Below, in pieces: positions 10,301 through 22,840 of a stretch of DNA of 31,266 nt. Below the pieces are notes generated by a model that did no database searches, had not been told where the DNA came from, and saw nothing but the letters and a program-made list of their open reading frames with translations. Source of the DNA: Isoetes engelmannii. Its lineage: Eukaryota; Streptophyta; Lycopodiopsida; Isoetales; Isoetaceae. The DNA lies in NCBI GenBank assembly GCA_011763485.2, contig JAANSK020289267.1, positions 1 to 31,266 on the forward strand, read 5' to 3'. Every line of letters starts with the position of its first letter. Position 1 is the stretch's first letter. A program made the position numbers and the translations under genes.

Positions 10301-13300
10301 TTGAGCAGCAGGGTGGACCCTTCCACATATCAGGACTTCTCAAGACTGTTGTCCAGTGCAACCTGCAGTCTGCTTCTTCATTACTTATATGTGACACTGG
10401 GTCATGCACAAAAGGCAATCTGGGGCTTGGTAAAGATGGCATTATAGGGCCAATTCTGCACCGTGTCAAGCACTGATCACCATATGGCAACAATATTGCA
10501 CCAAGTCATAGTTGGCCCTATGACAAGCTTGCCCCAAGAATTTGCAGCGGATTAGCTCTTGACGTCTATTAACATGGTCACTAGCATCATATGTATAATC
10601 CAATTGCTTCCAGAATGTGGTGCAATATTCCAAAGCACAGGAATCATCACGCAGACAATACAATTACTATGGTGCTGAACTAGTCTCCTGTTCTTTCAAC
10701 CTTCAAACCAAAATGTACAACAAGACCTCATACAATTCCAACTCATTATGATGATGGCATGGTGATAAATTATATTTAACATGTTAATAATGCCTCTTCC
10801 TTTAGCCTCCATCTTAGTGAAGACTGATAAAAGAGGAAAAGTATAGCACTTTCGTGCAAGTACAATGTACCAAGATTGTTGGTCTGAAAGCAAAGAAGAT
10901 CTCAAAAAGGGAGGTAGCTGAGGTACTAAGATGCATATTTACATCTAAGCTTAAGATTATGCACCAGGCCATAACATATCTCCTCATTATCTATCGCACA
11001 TTTGCAGAAACAGTTGATAGTAAAAGAAAAAAACAGTAGGAGAAGGAAGCATTAACATATATTTGCGCATTAGTCTCAACAGCTCTGCAGCTTTTGTGGC
11101 TACAGTTATATACCCAGTCCAACTCAGAAAAGTGTAGATATGATTACAAGAAAATACTAATTTGGATTTCCCAAAGGATTGCAAAAGGTGCGCCTCACCT
11201 TGTCAGACAATGTGGCAGGTGGTAACAACGGTTGAAACTTCAAGGAACGAGTCAATGCTGTATATGCCTCTGATAAGGCAATTCCTGACAGTATACAAGC
11301 TGCTGGTGCTAAAACAAGCATTAGGCGTACCTACTCAAATCACAGAAATTAGTAAGCAAAAAGCGCCATAAACAATCATTGAGAAGATCATAGTCAACGT
11401 ACATACCATTACACCTGAAAAATAAGCTGCTGTAACCGTGTAAAGCACCACAAAAGAGCTTGCATCTGACAGTGGCCGAAAGCAGGCCTGCATTCCAAAA
11501 CAGATATAGCTTTAAGGGAAGATCCTAGCATTCCTCACAAAACACACTTCAGAAAAGCAACTTACAATTATACCAGCAGGAACAAGAAATGCCAGAACAT
11601 TGATATCCATGAAGTATGACGGCCATGTTGGCGGTTGATGTTCACTTACACTTGCAATTATTGGAATATACTTGCTGGCATAGGTTCTGAAATTGGCATA
11701 AAGAAAGTGATTAAGAACAATGAAGCCTTCAAAAAGTTTTAATTTCCAAGATTTGAGGGTGCTGGCAGGGATTTATATCTAGGGGCACAGACACAATATG
11801 AAGGCCAAGATGAATATGGAATAGTGTACTTGTATCAGTACAGTATGTCCTGCAAGGTGAAAATTAACTATGGACCTACATGGCTTAATTAAACAACGCC
11901 TTTGAGGGCTTAACCAATGGAGTGCATTCTCCTGTATAGAAGGCTTCGAGGTTGATCAACTTACGGGTCAAGTAAGCTCAGACTTCGGCCACTCCAACCT
12001 TTTGTAGGACTGGCCGCCACCAAAGCAGCCAATACTCCGACCAGCACAACGGCACCAATCCTGCATGTGCAGACCACTTCAGCTTACTTCAAGAAAAGAA
12101 CATAAAGAGCAGTAACATACAAAAAATTTCAAAATTATACAAGGCTTGATCGCGAAAGGTTATGCCAGAGGCTTTTTGAATGGGCCACAAAAAGGTTATC
12201 AATAAATAATTGCACAAAGTGTAGGGAATAAAAATGTATCCTTTCCGTGGGAATAAAGCAGATCCCATAGAAAACCATCCAATAAAAATTAAGATGAAGA
12301 TGTAGGAGTAAGAATACAATTCATGCAATGGGCCATATCTGAACTAATAGAAGATGCAAATATGCTTGGGCAATACTACAGCCAAATTGTATTCTCTTCT
12401 TGAAAATAACCATTCCTTGCAGCTCGTAACTTGCTTGCAATTCTTTATTGATGCTATTTTAGACAAATCAAGACTTTCCTTTACAATCAAGAGATGCCAT
12501 TAACAGTTTCTCTGGAGGTTTCAGCATATCACTTTTGTCACTGATGAACGATTTTAGCATGCACACTAGGAAATCCAAAGTACATACGTTCCAGCTGTTA
12601 TGACCAAAGTAAGAGCCATTCGATACGTCTTCGGAGTGAGTACACGCTTAATATAATGCACCAATGCTGTGATATGAAGTATCACAAATACCTGAGAACA
12701 CACACATTAAAGGTAAAATAATGCCTTCAATTGAAAGGAACAGTAACATGGTGCTTTCAATATCTAATAAACACTGATATTCAAGTTGGATTTGCTCCTC
12801 TTTCTCAATCTCCAGTTAATTGTTATCTAAATCAAGACTCCCATAGATCCTAAGAGCTATAAGCTCTATGAACATATGGCCATCTTTACCATCTAAGAAA
12901 CTTTAGAGACAGGATTGAACAAAACAAAATCCCAAAAAGACTAAGAGGACTCTGAGATATACGTTTCAAAATCTGAATAGATCTGTCATCCAAGAGAACA
13001 TACAGACCAGAAAGGAGGCAAAATGCTCAGAAGTCATGACAGCATTGAATCCTACAACTGGGACAAGGGCAGCCAGTAGGGTCCCCAATATCACCTGCAA
13101 ATCAGTTGCTTCTAAATTAAATAGCCACTTTTGAATACAGCTCTCAATGGCAAGAAAAGAGATAGGATGTCTTACCAAAGGAGAATATGCAATGTAAAGC
13201 CTTGAAGAAAAACGGCCTGTCATAATGCAAAGAAGGACATGCATCGGAATGAGGTTGATGATGAAAGTATACCCTCCCCATGAGCAAACCTGAAAATATA

Positions 13301-16300
13301 CCACTTGGTCAAAGTCTACTTTTAAGTCCAAATATCAGCAGGGGAAAAACCATCACAATTAGCACATGACGAACTGTAATACTAGGCTATCCGTAGACAA
13401 CACTTGATCCCAGGAGCGGATATGGCTCACCATATAAAAATATGCGAGTGCGTTGAAAGTTGCATAATAGAGAGAGCCTGTATTCAATGTCTGCACCAAC
13501 AGTGACATTTCAGGATTCAAAATACTACCATCGTCAATAATAAGAGAATGTTTTTCCATAATATAATCATCTCAATTAAACAATCTTACTATTTACCCTA
13601 CTAAACTACCATTTTTAGTGGGTGAAAAGTTAAATAGTTTGTAAAAATTTGACCTTTATGTAGAGATAAAATGTAAAAATTAGAGCAAATATTGCAACGG
13701 CTTCATTGTCATAGCTTCCGGCCACAGAACGAGAAATATATGATGGAACCTGCAAAAATATCACAGTAAGGGACGGCTTTTCTTGTAGACAAACCACCAC
13801 AATTGTACAAGCTCACCATTGCAAGAAGTGCAGCTGCTGCTAAACCTGCCCCAGTACCTTTTACCTCCTGAAATAAGATTTAGGGGATTTCAGAATTGCC
13901 ATCAAAACAGAAACTTCCACACACACAACCATAATCACAATGCCAAACAACTATTGGTTCAACTATAGCCCAAACAGCTGTGCCTAAAAGTTATTTCCAT
14001 ATGGCTGAATTGTAGCCAGAAAAAGATTCTTTCTACTCTCCTCTTTCCTCACTAAGAACTCACTATAGAAAGGAAAGAAAGAAATAGAGACAGAAAAAGT
14101 TTAATTAAAGTATACGAGAGACCCGTAAGTTTTATGAAACCAAATAAATGCACCAAATTTTCATCATCTAGAAGCACCCCCCTAGGTTGGATGCGCTTAG
14201 AATAAGAATACGCCGTGGTAAAGCTTTTTATAAAATAAGCATCCTAATTGGTTCTGCAGATCCCCATAGAGGGTCTGAAAAATGCTACGATAGCCTTGTA
14301 TGTGCCTAGGGATCTTATTTTTCTTTTGGAAAGATTTCATATGAAGCTGTCTGTCCCCCTTTTAAACATATCTGATTTCCTTTTCCTGCTACTTTTGCCA
14401 AATTCAGGATAGAGAAATAGAGATGAAAGAAATAAAGAAATCTAACAAGTAATTATAAAATTAGTAAAGCTTATTATAAGATCTGCACCTAATCTACGTG
14501 CCCCTTCAGAGGGTCTTAAAGATGATCTGATGCCTTATATGCCCCTAGATGCCTTATTCTTCTTTGAAAATCATTTTATATGGAGCTGTCTAGCCTCTAT
14601 AAGGAAAGAAATGCAATTGGCACCTACCAACTCGTCCATCAAAAATGCTATAACTAATAGAATTACAAGCATTGAACAGAACTTTTGGCATGCAGAAAAA
14701 CTTTCAGGGAAGGCAATTGGGATGAATAATTAATAGGCCGATGGCCAGATCCACATCAATCATGATCAGGTGATTCAGATATAATCAGATTTTATCTCAG
14801 CGAGAAATTATAGATGATTTACAAAAATATGCATAATGTTGCTGTAACGACTAAGGAAGAAATTTGGTTATGACTTTCCATGTAGCCATGAAATTTGGAG
14901 CGAACCCACGAAAATTTTTGACCAACCATGCGCTGGATGAAACCAATTATCATGTCTTCGATTGGAGGTTTTTTGAGATTCATCAATATCTTATATATAT
15001 AACAATGGAAAAGAGAACTGGGGGCTAACAAATGATCCAGCCAGGCCACACGAAGAGGCTTGGGAATAAATGTACATGAAATGGGGACTAAGAAAATAAA
15101 GGTTGATTAAGGAGCACTCTGAGCAATGAAATGACCATAAGAGAATTTTGCTTATAGATTTATTGATAGATTCCATTTGTTTTCTTGTTTCTCAGCTCAT
15201 TTATAGTGATTGGATCTAAATTATCAGAATGTGTCGTTCAAAAACATTATATTTATATTACCTTATCCAGATTTTGGTCTAGGCTACTAAGCACAAATGA
15301 TGAACAAGTGAAGGGCATGTTAACGTAAAGTTTAAAAGTAATGCCCTGACAGGAAAGAGAGGTAATTTTGAACTTCCTTCCATTTAATATTTTGAAATAT
15401 GTCCAGAGATGTATTTTTTCTTCCATTTCACATTATTTTAATAGAAACATGCCACTATAACGTTTATGAACGGGGACTAATGAGAAACGTGTAACTCTTA
15501 AAAGAACATCTTTAAGGATGTGTGTATTCAGACCTTTGTTAACAGGTAGGTCGCCCATGCTGCAAAGGCTGAAAACACTGGTGCGGTAAAAACGCAGACA
15601 GTCTCCACGGAAAGTGGAATATTCAGCGAGTTCACAATCCTAGAAAGCCCAAGCACAACAATTAACTTGTCAAACTAGTTCCAATCCAGAGCAAAAAGCA
15701 GCACCAAAACATTAAAATACATTCTTTTCATACCACCATAGTGTTCCAGCTGTTAGGGTAAGACCAGGATATACAGTTCCACCAATCACACGTCCAAGCG
15801 GATACCTGAAAAAGTCAACTTATAATACTTTACTTGAGCAGTCAAATGCAGTACTATCGTCTATGAAATCATAGGCTCACCATGTCCGATCATCAAACCA
15901 GTTCCAAAACTCATAAACTCCTTCTTTTATGAGATGCTATAGACCAAGAAACATCCATATTAAATGTTATTGCTTTTAACTTCACCATTGATCGAATGAG
16001 CTAACCTTCAAATTTAAACAGCTAGAGTATATGTTTTGCTCCAAGAAAGAAAGAAAGAAAGAATGAAAACAGGCTTCAAATATCCTTCAAATAAAGCCTC
16101 TTTGGGACGTACAAATGTTCAGGTGACAATTACTATTTCCAGGTGACAATTATTATTTCCTATGGCAGCAAAAGTCAGCTGGCATATCACAGTTGTTTTT
16201 TTTTTTTTTTTATGGGGGGGGGTGTGGTGGTGGTGGTGGTGGTGTGTGTGTGTGTGAGTGTCCATACGTAGAAAAACTGACAAATCCGGGGTCCATAAGT

Positions 16301-17520
16301 AGAAAAAGGGCAATGTGTTATTGACAATGTGGAAACCTTCATCGCCTTTTCACACATTCACTTCCAGCCAAACCAATTATGACAGGGCTAAAATAAAGCA
16401 CTAAGGGACTTAGACAAACAGCTAAAAATTGAAAGTAACAGCCTTCAGTATTTCAGAAGTTTTTTGCAATTATACAGACCTTGGTCACTCTGAAATTGAA
16501 GTAAGGGTCAAACTCATGAATAATGCTTTCGTATTTTATCACCTGCAAAAGTATAGAGGAGAAGTCAGATTCTCAACAAGCTTCAGAAATATTTATTCAG
16601 TTAAACTTTAAATTTAAGACAGCACTTTACGGATAATGTGTGAAGAATAACGAGTGGTCTTAGAGTGTAATTGATGAAAGCAAGTATGTCTCTGTCATGA
16701 CAGAATGCTAGTGGGATAACCAGAAGCCTTTTGGAGCTTGGTTCCAACATTGAATTGATAACAAACTGAAGAAAGACTAAATGCTTCTGAGGCCAAATTC
16801 CATACTGTTCCGACAAGTATCAGTCCTCAACCATGATATCATTTCCACATTCACACATTCACAATAACATCACTGGAATCGGAGCAACCCTGGCTTGGAA
16901 ATTAACAGAGTGAACACTTTGTTATGTATGTTTGGTATGCAGTTAATTCGGCTGGAGCATCTGCATTAACATTGTAATTGTGAATTCCTTGCCTGATCGG
17001 CATGTGCTAGCACAGAGCCGAGCAATTCTTTACCAGCCTTCCAAATTGGCTCCCCGTTTCCTAAGTCTATCTCATCCAATGTTATTCGCTAAAACTCTAA
17101 AGAACACAGCTGCCAGAGAGTAGATTTTCCATTATTGTATAGTTTAGAAAATATTATTTCCAGAGGTTCCTCATCATGCGCATCCGTTTGCCAGATATTG
17201 GCAGGTGCTAACCTGCTAGATGAGAAGGAAATTTTTTTCACATTTAGGTTCAAAGCGCCAACTTTGAAAGGTCTATAGCATCCTCAGCTCATTAACAGTA
17301 TTAGATCAGGCTTTTTACAAAGGTAAGCACGTGGATCTCAGAGCTCACGACAGTTAAAACTAATGTAAGACAAATAAGCAAAAATTCTCACCGAGAAAAG
17401 GCGGATCGAGAAGGCAAGAACGCCGATCAAAAGTAGGATGAATATGGCCAGAACAGAGGAGATGGGTCCATTGCGTTTTGATGGGTTCAAAATTGCCATA
17501 TCCGCTGCGGCCACAGCCAT
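7299..17520 (-). CDS. STT3A: Oligosaccharyltransferase catalytic subunit STT3 (STT3A type), 23 exons
   Basis: STT3 transfers the dolichol-linked glycan to Asn of N-X-S/T in the ER. Exons on minus: 17392-17520, 16480-16542, 15881-15936, 15734-15805, 15534-15639, 13817-13867, 13654-13749, 13431-13490, 13176-13289, 13008-13094, 12588-12691, 11965-12060, 11566-11686, 11407-11487, 11199-11330, 9910-10137, 9675-9821, 9207-9393, 9039-9136, 8891-8970, 8629-8722, 8472-8554, 7299-7398. All introns are GT-AG and phases match, giving 794 residues. Motifs: EFDPYFN (53-59), YDNE (172-175), SVSEHQP (357-363), WWDYGYQ (585-591), DNNTWNNT (603-610) and DDINKF (651-656). The N-terminal two-thirds is multi-membrane-spanning. 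A Lys/Glu-rich loop (457-507) precedes the last membrane segment (508-532), and the WWDYG domain is lumenal. [11 protein letters not shown] at the N-terminus and [17 protein letters not shown] favour STT3A over STT3B. No broken exon was seen. Confidence 0.93.
7451..7457 (-). promoter_or_regulatory. Candidate TATA box for the CYSTM gene
   Basis: TATAAAA on minus, about 250 bases upstream of the CYSTM start codon. It lies inside the proposed last intron of STT3A. If used, the CYSTM 5' UTR would overlap the STT3A terminal exon. Motif only. Confidence 0.25.
10138..11198 (-). other. STT3A intron 15
   Basis: A 1,061-base intron with no coding element. A 10-bp inverted repeat, ATAGGGCCAA (10442-10451) and TTGGCCCTAT (10512-10521), is the only structure noted. 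Confidence 0.6.
13868..15533 (-). other. STT3A intron 5, the longest intron
   Basis: A 1,666-base intron with no recognised exon. It carries a diverged direct repeat, 14219-14358 and 14465-14596, about 70 percent alike by eye. Shared stretches include AGAGGGTCT, a GCCTTATAT-like run and GAGCTGTCT. This may be an old inserted element or a local duplication. Confidence 0.6.
16040..16258. repeat. Simple repeats in STT3A intron 2
   Basis: In order: an (AAAG)n-like run near 16044-16066; a two-copy 20-bp tandem duplication (16120-16139 and 16140-16159, CAGGTGACAATTA...); a poly-T run near 16195-16211; and G, (GGT)n and (GT)n runs to about 16256. Confidence 0.85.
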
Positions 17521-18110
17521 GTCCAAGGAGGACAAGCAACGGAGTACCAAGCTCAGTCTTCTCAATATAAAACCAAGCTTATGTAGTACAGGTTCTTTCA
17601 ACAACAAAGGTTTAATTAAAAGTTTGACCTTGTTTATGTTTAAGACCTAGTATGGTTTATGGTAGGCAGGTTCGAAATTTCATGGAAACTAAGGTAAACA
17701 AAAATCCTTTTCATTTTGAGATAAATAGAACATCTCAAATTTCAGTAGAACAATGTCCGATCTAATACAAAAATAGTAGGAATTAATATAATTTCACTAG
17801 AACAAAACTTTCCCGTCATCATTGTTTGCCCTTTTTAATCTCGCCAATGAAATTTGAAAAGGATAAAAAATTGGAACTTGGCTGCAAGAATAAATAAAAG
17901 AATTTGAATTGGTTAAATTAATATTATTTAATTGTGAATTTCTTTATAAGATAGATGGGTATATCCATTTTTAACGTCCATGGGAAGAAAGTTATACTAA
18001 AAAAATTCTACATGTATATGTAGTTAACTAAAAGAAATCCTTATCCACTTAAAAAGAATAGGACAAAATCCTACTCTTCATAAATCAAGAGGACAATAGC
18101 CAATTCGTTA
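17521..18110 (-). promoter_or_regulatory. STT3A upstream region (5' UTR and promoter)
   Basis: This 590-base AT-rich stretch separates the STT3A start from a LINE tail. No clear core promoter is visible; a minus TATAAAG lies at 17942-17948, about 420 bases upstream of the ATG. An in-frame upstream Met at 17607 adds 29 residues absent from the family and is not preferred. Confidence 0.4.
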
Positions 18111-18800
18111 TTTTTTTTTTATTTTTTTTTAAAGGACGCGAGCCTTTATTATCTAGAGAAAGTTATAAAAAATGGGGATTAAGAACTCAGTGGAGAAAAT
18201 GTCTACCAGAACAAAACCACCCCACTCAAATACAACATCTCAACAGTGTGAAGAACACGCAAAAGCTCACGAGTAAGTATGAATCTGAAGATAGTGCCCC
18301 CAAATACGGCTCTTCACCTCATTAGCAATTGATGAGCACCTGAATGCCTTGGCAATTTGTTGTTGGGCATTGAGAAGAACCTGGACATTAGACCAAGCAA
18401 GACCTTTGAATATGAGAAGATTCGTTCTTTTTCAAATGGACCAAATGATCCATGCAGAGGCCAAATGAAACGCTCTTTTCGCCAAATTTTTCCAGCTATT
18501 TGGATAGACTGCTAATCACACATGTTGTCTATTCAAACTGCAGTGAAAGAGGCCTTGAAGCCACAGCCAAGCATGCCTAACATGGCGACACAGGAAGAAG
18601 CAATGTCTCAATTGTCTCATCCCTCAGTGCACATAAAGGACAAAGTGCAGAAACCTCTGGGCAAAATCTATGCACCAAAATAATGATGCGCACACAACGA
18701 TGAATGACTTGCCACCATAAAACAGATGCAGTTCTGAGATAGAGGGATTATTTGCTTTGGGTGCTTGTTCTTATTGCCAAAGCCTTTGGATTTGAAGCTA
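18111..18800 (-). mobile_element. L1-type LINE 3' fragment with zf-RVT remnant
   Basis: On minus the element ends AATAAAGGCTCGCGTCCTTT followed by an A-rich tail (18111-18130). About 380-560 bases upstream, the translation shows ALCPLCALRDETIETLLLP, which matches the reverse-transcriptase zinc-binding region (CPxC...ET) at the C-terminus of plant L1 ORF2. The frame is broken and the 5' part is missing, as in a 5'-truncated insertion that has decayed. The limit at 18800 is approximate. Confidence 0.7.
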
Positions 18801-19596
18801 TGTGGAGATAGCGGGATCATTGTGATCAGTCAGTTGTGTAATAGCCATAACCCAGTGGATCCGGTTGGGTGGTTAAACCATGTTCCAACATCTATTTATT
18901 TGAATACAATTCTATTTGACTGTGTTCTTCACCTTCTTGAATGATGCAAGAATTTCTAAACACCCCATTGACTAAGAATCGTATCAGAATTCTCAATGAT
19001 TATCCCTAATAGCAATGATTATCCTTAAGTAATAATGATTATCCTTTTGTAATGCATGTATGTAGAAATGTATCCTCAATGTACTATATTGTGTACATTA
19101 ATTTAAGCCAAATGTATTACACCATAGCGTGCTTTTACCCCTTAATGGTCCTTTTGTTAACGATTCTCAAGTGTAGGACCATAAAGCTGTTGGGGTGCCT
19201 TTAAACGTTCAAGGTTATTAGGAAAAGCTTGACTTTGACGATTAAACCTATTGCAATACATTGGAACACTCACAAAGTGATAGACGTGAGACTTGTTTGT
19301 AAGGGAGTCCCCTGGTTGGAGCTTCCAAGATCGTGTCGGTGCTTCAAGTCGAGAAGTTAGTTCTTCCAATCAATGTCTTCTTCTATTTATAAATTAATGT
19401 TATTTTGTTCTTGAGTGCTATCATTAAGTGTTGTTAGTGAGGTCATAGAAAATGCAAAAGGCCAGAAGAATTGTCTGATTTATTGAATGCATTTCAGGTG
19501 TTTCCCTAAGGAACTATACCTGAAGGGCTTCCACCTAGTAGGGAAATTGAACATGAGTTTGATTAAGAGCATGGATCCAAACGTGTATTTTATTTT
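18801..19596. other. Intergenic, nothing recognised
   Basis: AT-rich. At 19000-19045 a short AATGATTATCCTTA-like run is repeated three times. The short open frame at 19157-19369 (minus) has no recognisable domain. Confidence 0.4.
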
Positions 19597-19940
19597 GTTT
19601 TTTCCTGAAGGACGATAGTTTTATTAATCAAAAGCAAAGTACGTGAAAACAAATCTTTGTCTTGTAGCACAGGCATATGCTATTAGAACTAGAGCCTTTC
19701 CATAAGAGAAGCCTAAGGATATGAGTTAATCTGGAAATATTGTATCCAAATACGATCCCTGACCTCTGCCTCAATAGGAGAACGCTTAGAAGCCATTACT
19801 ATTTCGTTTGGGCATGAGACACAAGGCCACAAAGGATAAGAATAAATGCCTTAGAAAAATCTGAACTCTGTGTCATTTCCAAATGGACCACAAGAGCCAA
19901 CCAGAACCATGGGTCAGGTCATGGTAAGGGAGAACATGAC
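19597..19940 (-). mobile_element. Second L1-type LINE 3' fragment
   Basis: On minus it ends ATTAATAAAACTATCGTCC and then an A-rich tail. It is collinear with the fragment at 18111-18800: both carry CAAATGGACCA and a CCAAATACG run at similar distances from the tail. Both therefore derive from related L1 lineages inserted in the same orientation. Heavily decayed. Confidence 0.6.
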
Positions 19941-21100
19941 GACCAAAGAGCCAAAATGCAAGATAAGGTAGCAAGAGAGGAGTTGAAAGTGAACAGTGAG
20001 ATTAAGCCCAATGCTCATGATTGTACCATGTGGCTTACAAATAACTTTCTAGAAGTAACATTTTCGAGTCATTCAAGAGATGTAGTGAGATACTTTTGGG
20101 AAGTGAAAGTTGCTGATGTCGCTCGTTTAGAGGCTTGAGAGTGCAAAAGGGTGGATGGCACAAGGAAAATTCATAATATTTGTGGGATCAATAAGGAAAA
20201 TCTAGCTAAGATTGTAACTAGATAATTTGCCTGCTTTTGTATTTTTTGCATGCACGGTGACATTTCTAGATGTGAAAATCTAGAATATATATAGGTGGCT
20301 GGCCTATACATATATTGGAGGCTAAACATGGAACATTTACACATTTTGGAAGTGTAATGTAGTTGTCCAACACACCTCTTATTGATATTGTAGATGTTGG
20401 TGGCATATTTGCAATTGAAACCCCTATTGATAATGATGATCATGACGTATTTTGGTTTGTGCTATGTTCCGTGCCCAAACATGTGCTTGAGAAGTATATG
20501 ATAGATAAACATGATAATCCATTTTTAAAGTGTAAAGAGGTGCTTGAAAGGAAAAGCTTCAAGATATAAGGGAAATTGAAAATCACCTTCAGGGACAACA
20601 AGTTATGTATTTGGTGGAGATGGCTCTGATGCTATTATTTATGTTGAGCACGTGGTTCATATAATTGTTGACATGCCCCAAGGTCACAAGGTTAGAAACA
20701 ACAAGACACTTTACCTACTTGGAGCAGCCGATGAGGACAAAATTATGAAATAGCTCATCTAACCATCATTGTGTTTAAACGGCATGTACCATCTCATAGG
20801 CCTTTGGCCTCCGTGGTCGTTAAAATATATTTTTCCTTCCTTCCTTCCTTATTGTCATTTCAATTTCTGCTCACTCTCGTCTACCCATCATTATTGTTGC
20901 ACTATGTTATTGTTGTTTTAAATATTCTGCATGCTCAAACAGTTCTAATTTATGATAACCTAAGTAAATGTGTACCATTTTGAGGTTATGTAATCAGAGT
21001 TTGAATGGTGACCAGTAAAAAATGAGATAGGCGCCATGGTGATGGCGGCAGTGCTGGCTGGCTAAATCTTTCATAGCATCTGCATCCAAACTGCATTTTA
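19941..21100. other. Intergenic, with possible decayed reading frame at 20363-20755
   Basis: On plus, 20363-20569 reads a 68-codon frame (DVGGIFAIETPIDNDDHDVF...) without an ATG start. It is followed, after a change of frame, by a second coding-like stretch (SGTTSYVFGGDGSDAIIYV...). Composition looks coding and transposon-like, but I do not recognise the family. Confidence 0.3.
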
Positions 21101-22840
21101 AGTGATTTTTGGTTCGTTGGAAAGCTCTTTTAGTGTTTTTTCTTCTTATACATACTTCTCTTTGGTTTTTATGTATTTGGGAGATGGATTGGGTCTGTTG
21201 TATTGCGGTCCCTTTATTGGAGATGATGGTGGTTGCTTCAGCGGCAGGCGATCCAGAGGTTTTGCCTTTTGTAAATCCTTTGACATGTTCTCATGACTTT
21301 CCACTTTTCGGAGCTCCTTCAACTCACCCATCTTCAAGCAAGGATCCTCCCATCGCCATCTGGATGGAGGATGGTGGTCGTGTGAGACCCAGCAGTTCTG
21401 CTCCTACGAATGGTTCTCGTGCAGCATGGCAGACTTCTGACTCGGTTGCGAGGGTTTCACGAGTCTTCTTTTTGTATTGGCTCAAGAAAGATTTCCCTAG
21501 TTCCACAAGGCTCGCTCGGGTCGAATCCGCTCTTTAGGTATTATCCTCCACTAGTAGAGAAGAGCTTCATTCTATTATGGAGGTCCTTAAAGCTAGGTAA
21601 TCAAGAGTTGATTTGCAGTTACCCCCAGATGATGTATTTTGTTCGTCAGACTGTACATCTTCTGTGGCTGCCTCAAGGGTTCCTTTCATGGAACTTAACC
21701 ATGATGCTCATGTCAGCTATGCGAGAAAATTTGACTTCCCATTCTGTGGTTGGTTATTTTACTAGTGGTTTCCTAGACTTCAATAGGCTCATGCATTGGC
21801 TCCCTCGATATATCTCACCTCGGTCTGCCTGCATATTAGTCCCTGAAAAAGTTAGGCAAAGGTTTCTTCCACCTTATGTTTGATAATACTGAAGTTGTGG
21901 AGCAGTCGGTTTCTAGACGTGTGGATCCAATGGGTCCAGGTTATATTTTATACCAACATTACACCCCTGGTTTCCCACCATCTATGGTCTCTGCATGTAA
22001 AATGCCTAGCTGGTTTTCACTTCATGATCTACCTGTGATCTACTAGTCCATGATTTCTTAGTTGCCATTGCTAATGGCATAGGTATGCCTATTTCCCATT
22101 CTATTATTAATGGTCTATGCATTTGGGTCTCATTTCCAGTTGAGTAGCCTATACGTGATTGTGTGATTGTTAAAAGTGGCAAGTGGTATAAAAAACTGTC
22201 GTTGTCTACGTCAATGTTTCCACATTGTCATCTTTTAACTTCTGCGCCGCCCTGCTCTCCTGCTCTTGATTTCGAGATTCCTCCTTCGACAGTGAAGGCT
22301 TCTCAGTCCTCTCAACCTTCTCGTGGTCCCATTTCTAGTATCATTACCTCTATGGTTGCCAATCATATTCTTGCTCCTTTTGTAGTGATACACTCATCAA
22401 CTACATCTACCTTAGTTAATGATCCTCCTTGCGATGTGACTCCTTTAGTTCCCTCTTGTAGTATATCGCCATGTATTCCTCCCTCTGTCCTTCTGCAAGT
22501 TACACCCCTTGATAGGATGTCACTTATTCCCTATGTGCATTCTCCAGTTCTCACGCAAAGCGAGGTTTGTCAGATTATAGAGGAGCATGGTGGTGGTTGG
22601 AGAACTATTACGCTTAAGAAGACAACATCCTTCAAGAAGTCAGCTAGAAGGAAGGGATCATCGACTATCATAAGTGAGTTAGAGGATAGTCATACTTGAT
22701 ATGCTGAGATGTACAGGTAGTCTTGCACAAAGGGACATTTTTTCCCTTTGGGTTTAAACCTGCCTCTCAGCTTATTGTACTTTTTCTGTTGATTGGTAAT
22801 GAAAAAAGTCTTTCGTCCTCCAAAAAAAATAATAATCAAA
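21101..22840 (+). mobile_element. Decayed LINE ORF1 (DUF4283-like) with LINE tail
   Basis: Several frames carry pieces of a gag-like protein. A frame near 22010-22170 reads WFSLHDLP and then VAIANGIGMPI, as in the DUF4283 domain of plant L1 ORF1. A frame from 22163 runs 178 codons through a Ser/Pro-rich region to GGGWRTITLKK and a basic ARRKGS end, like the C-terminus of these proteins. Several frame changes and stops separate the pieces. The element ends GTCTTTCGTCCTCC and an A-rich run (22821-22836). ORF2 is absent between ORF1 and the tail, so this is a deletion derivative. The 5' end is uncertain. Confidence 0.55.

Noticed and set aside
12089-12328. Hydrophobic minus-strand open frame
   Set aside because: It lies in an STT3A intron, outside the exon chain, and matches nothing known.
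14530-14733. Plus-strand open frame inside STT3A intron 5
   Set aside because: Antisense to the gene, overlaps the diverged repeat and shows no domain.
16119-16313. His/Thr-rich minus-strand open frame
   Set aside because: It is the translation of (GGT)n, (GT)n and T-run repeats inside STT3A intron 2.
17521-17607. Upstream in-frame start for STT3A
   Set aside because: It adds 29 residues not seen in the family; the Met at 17520 gives a normal short N-terminus.
21109-21537. Intact 142-codon host gene
   Set aside because: The frame has no ATG at its start and sits within the decayed LINE ORF1 block.
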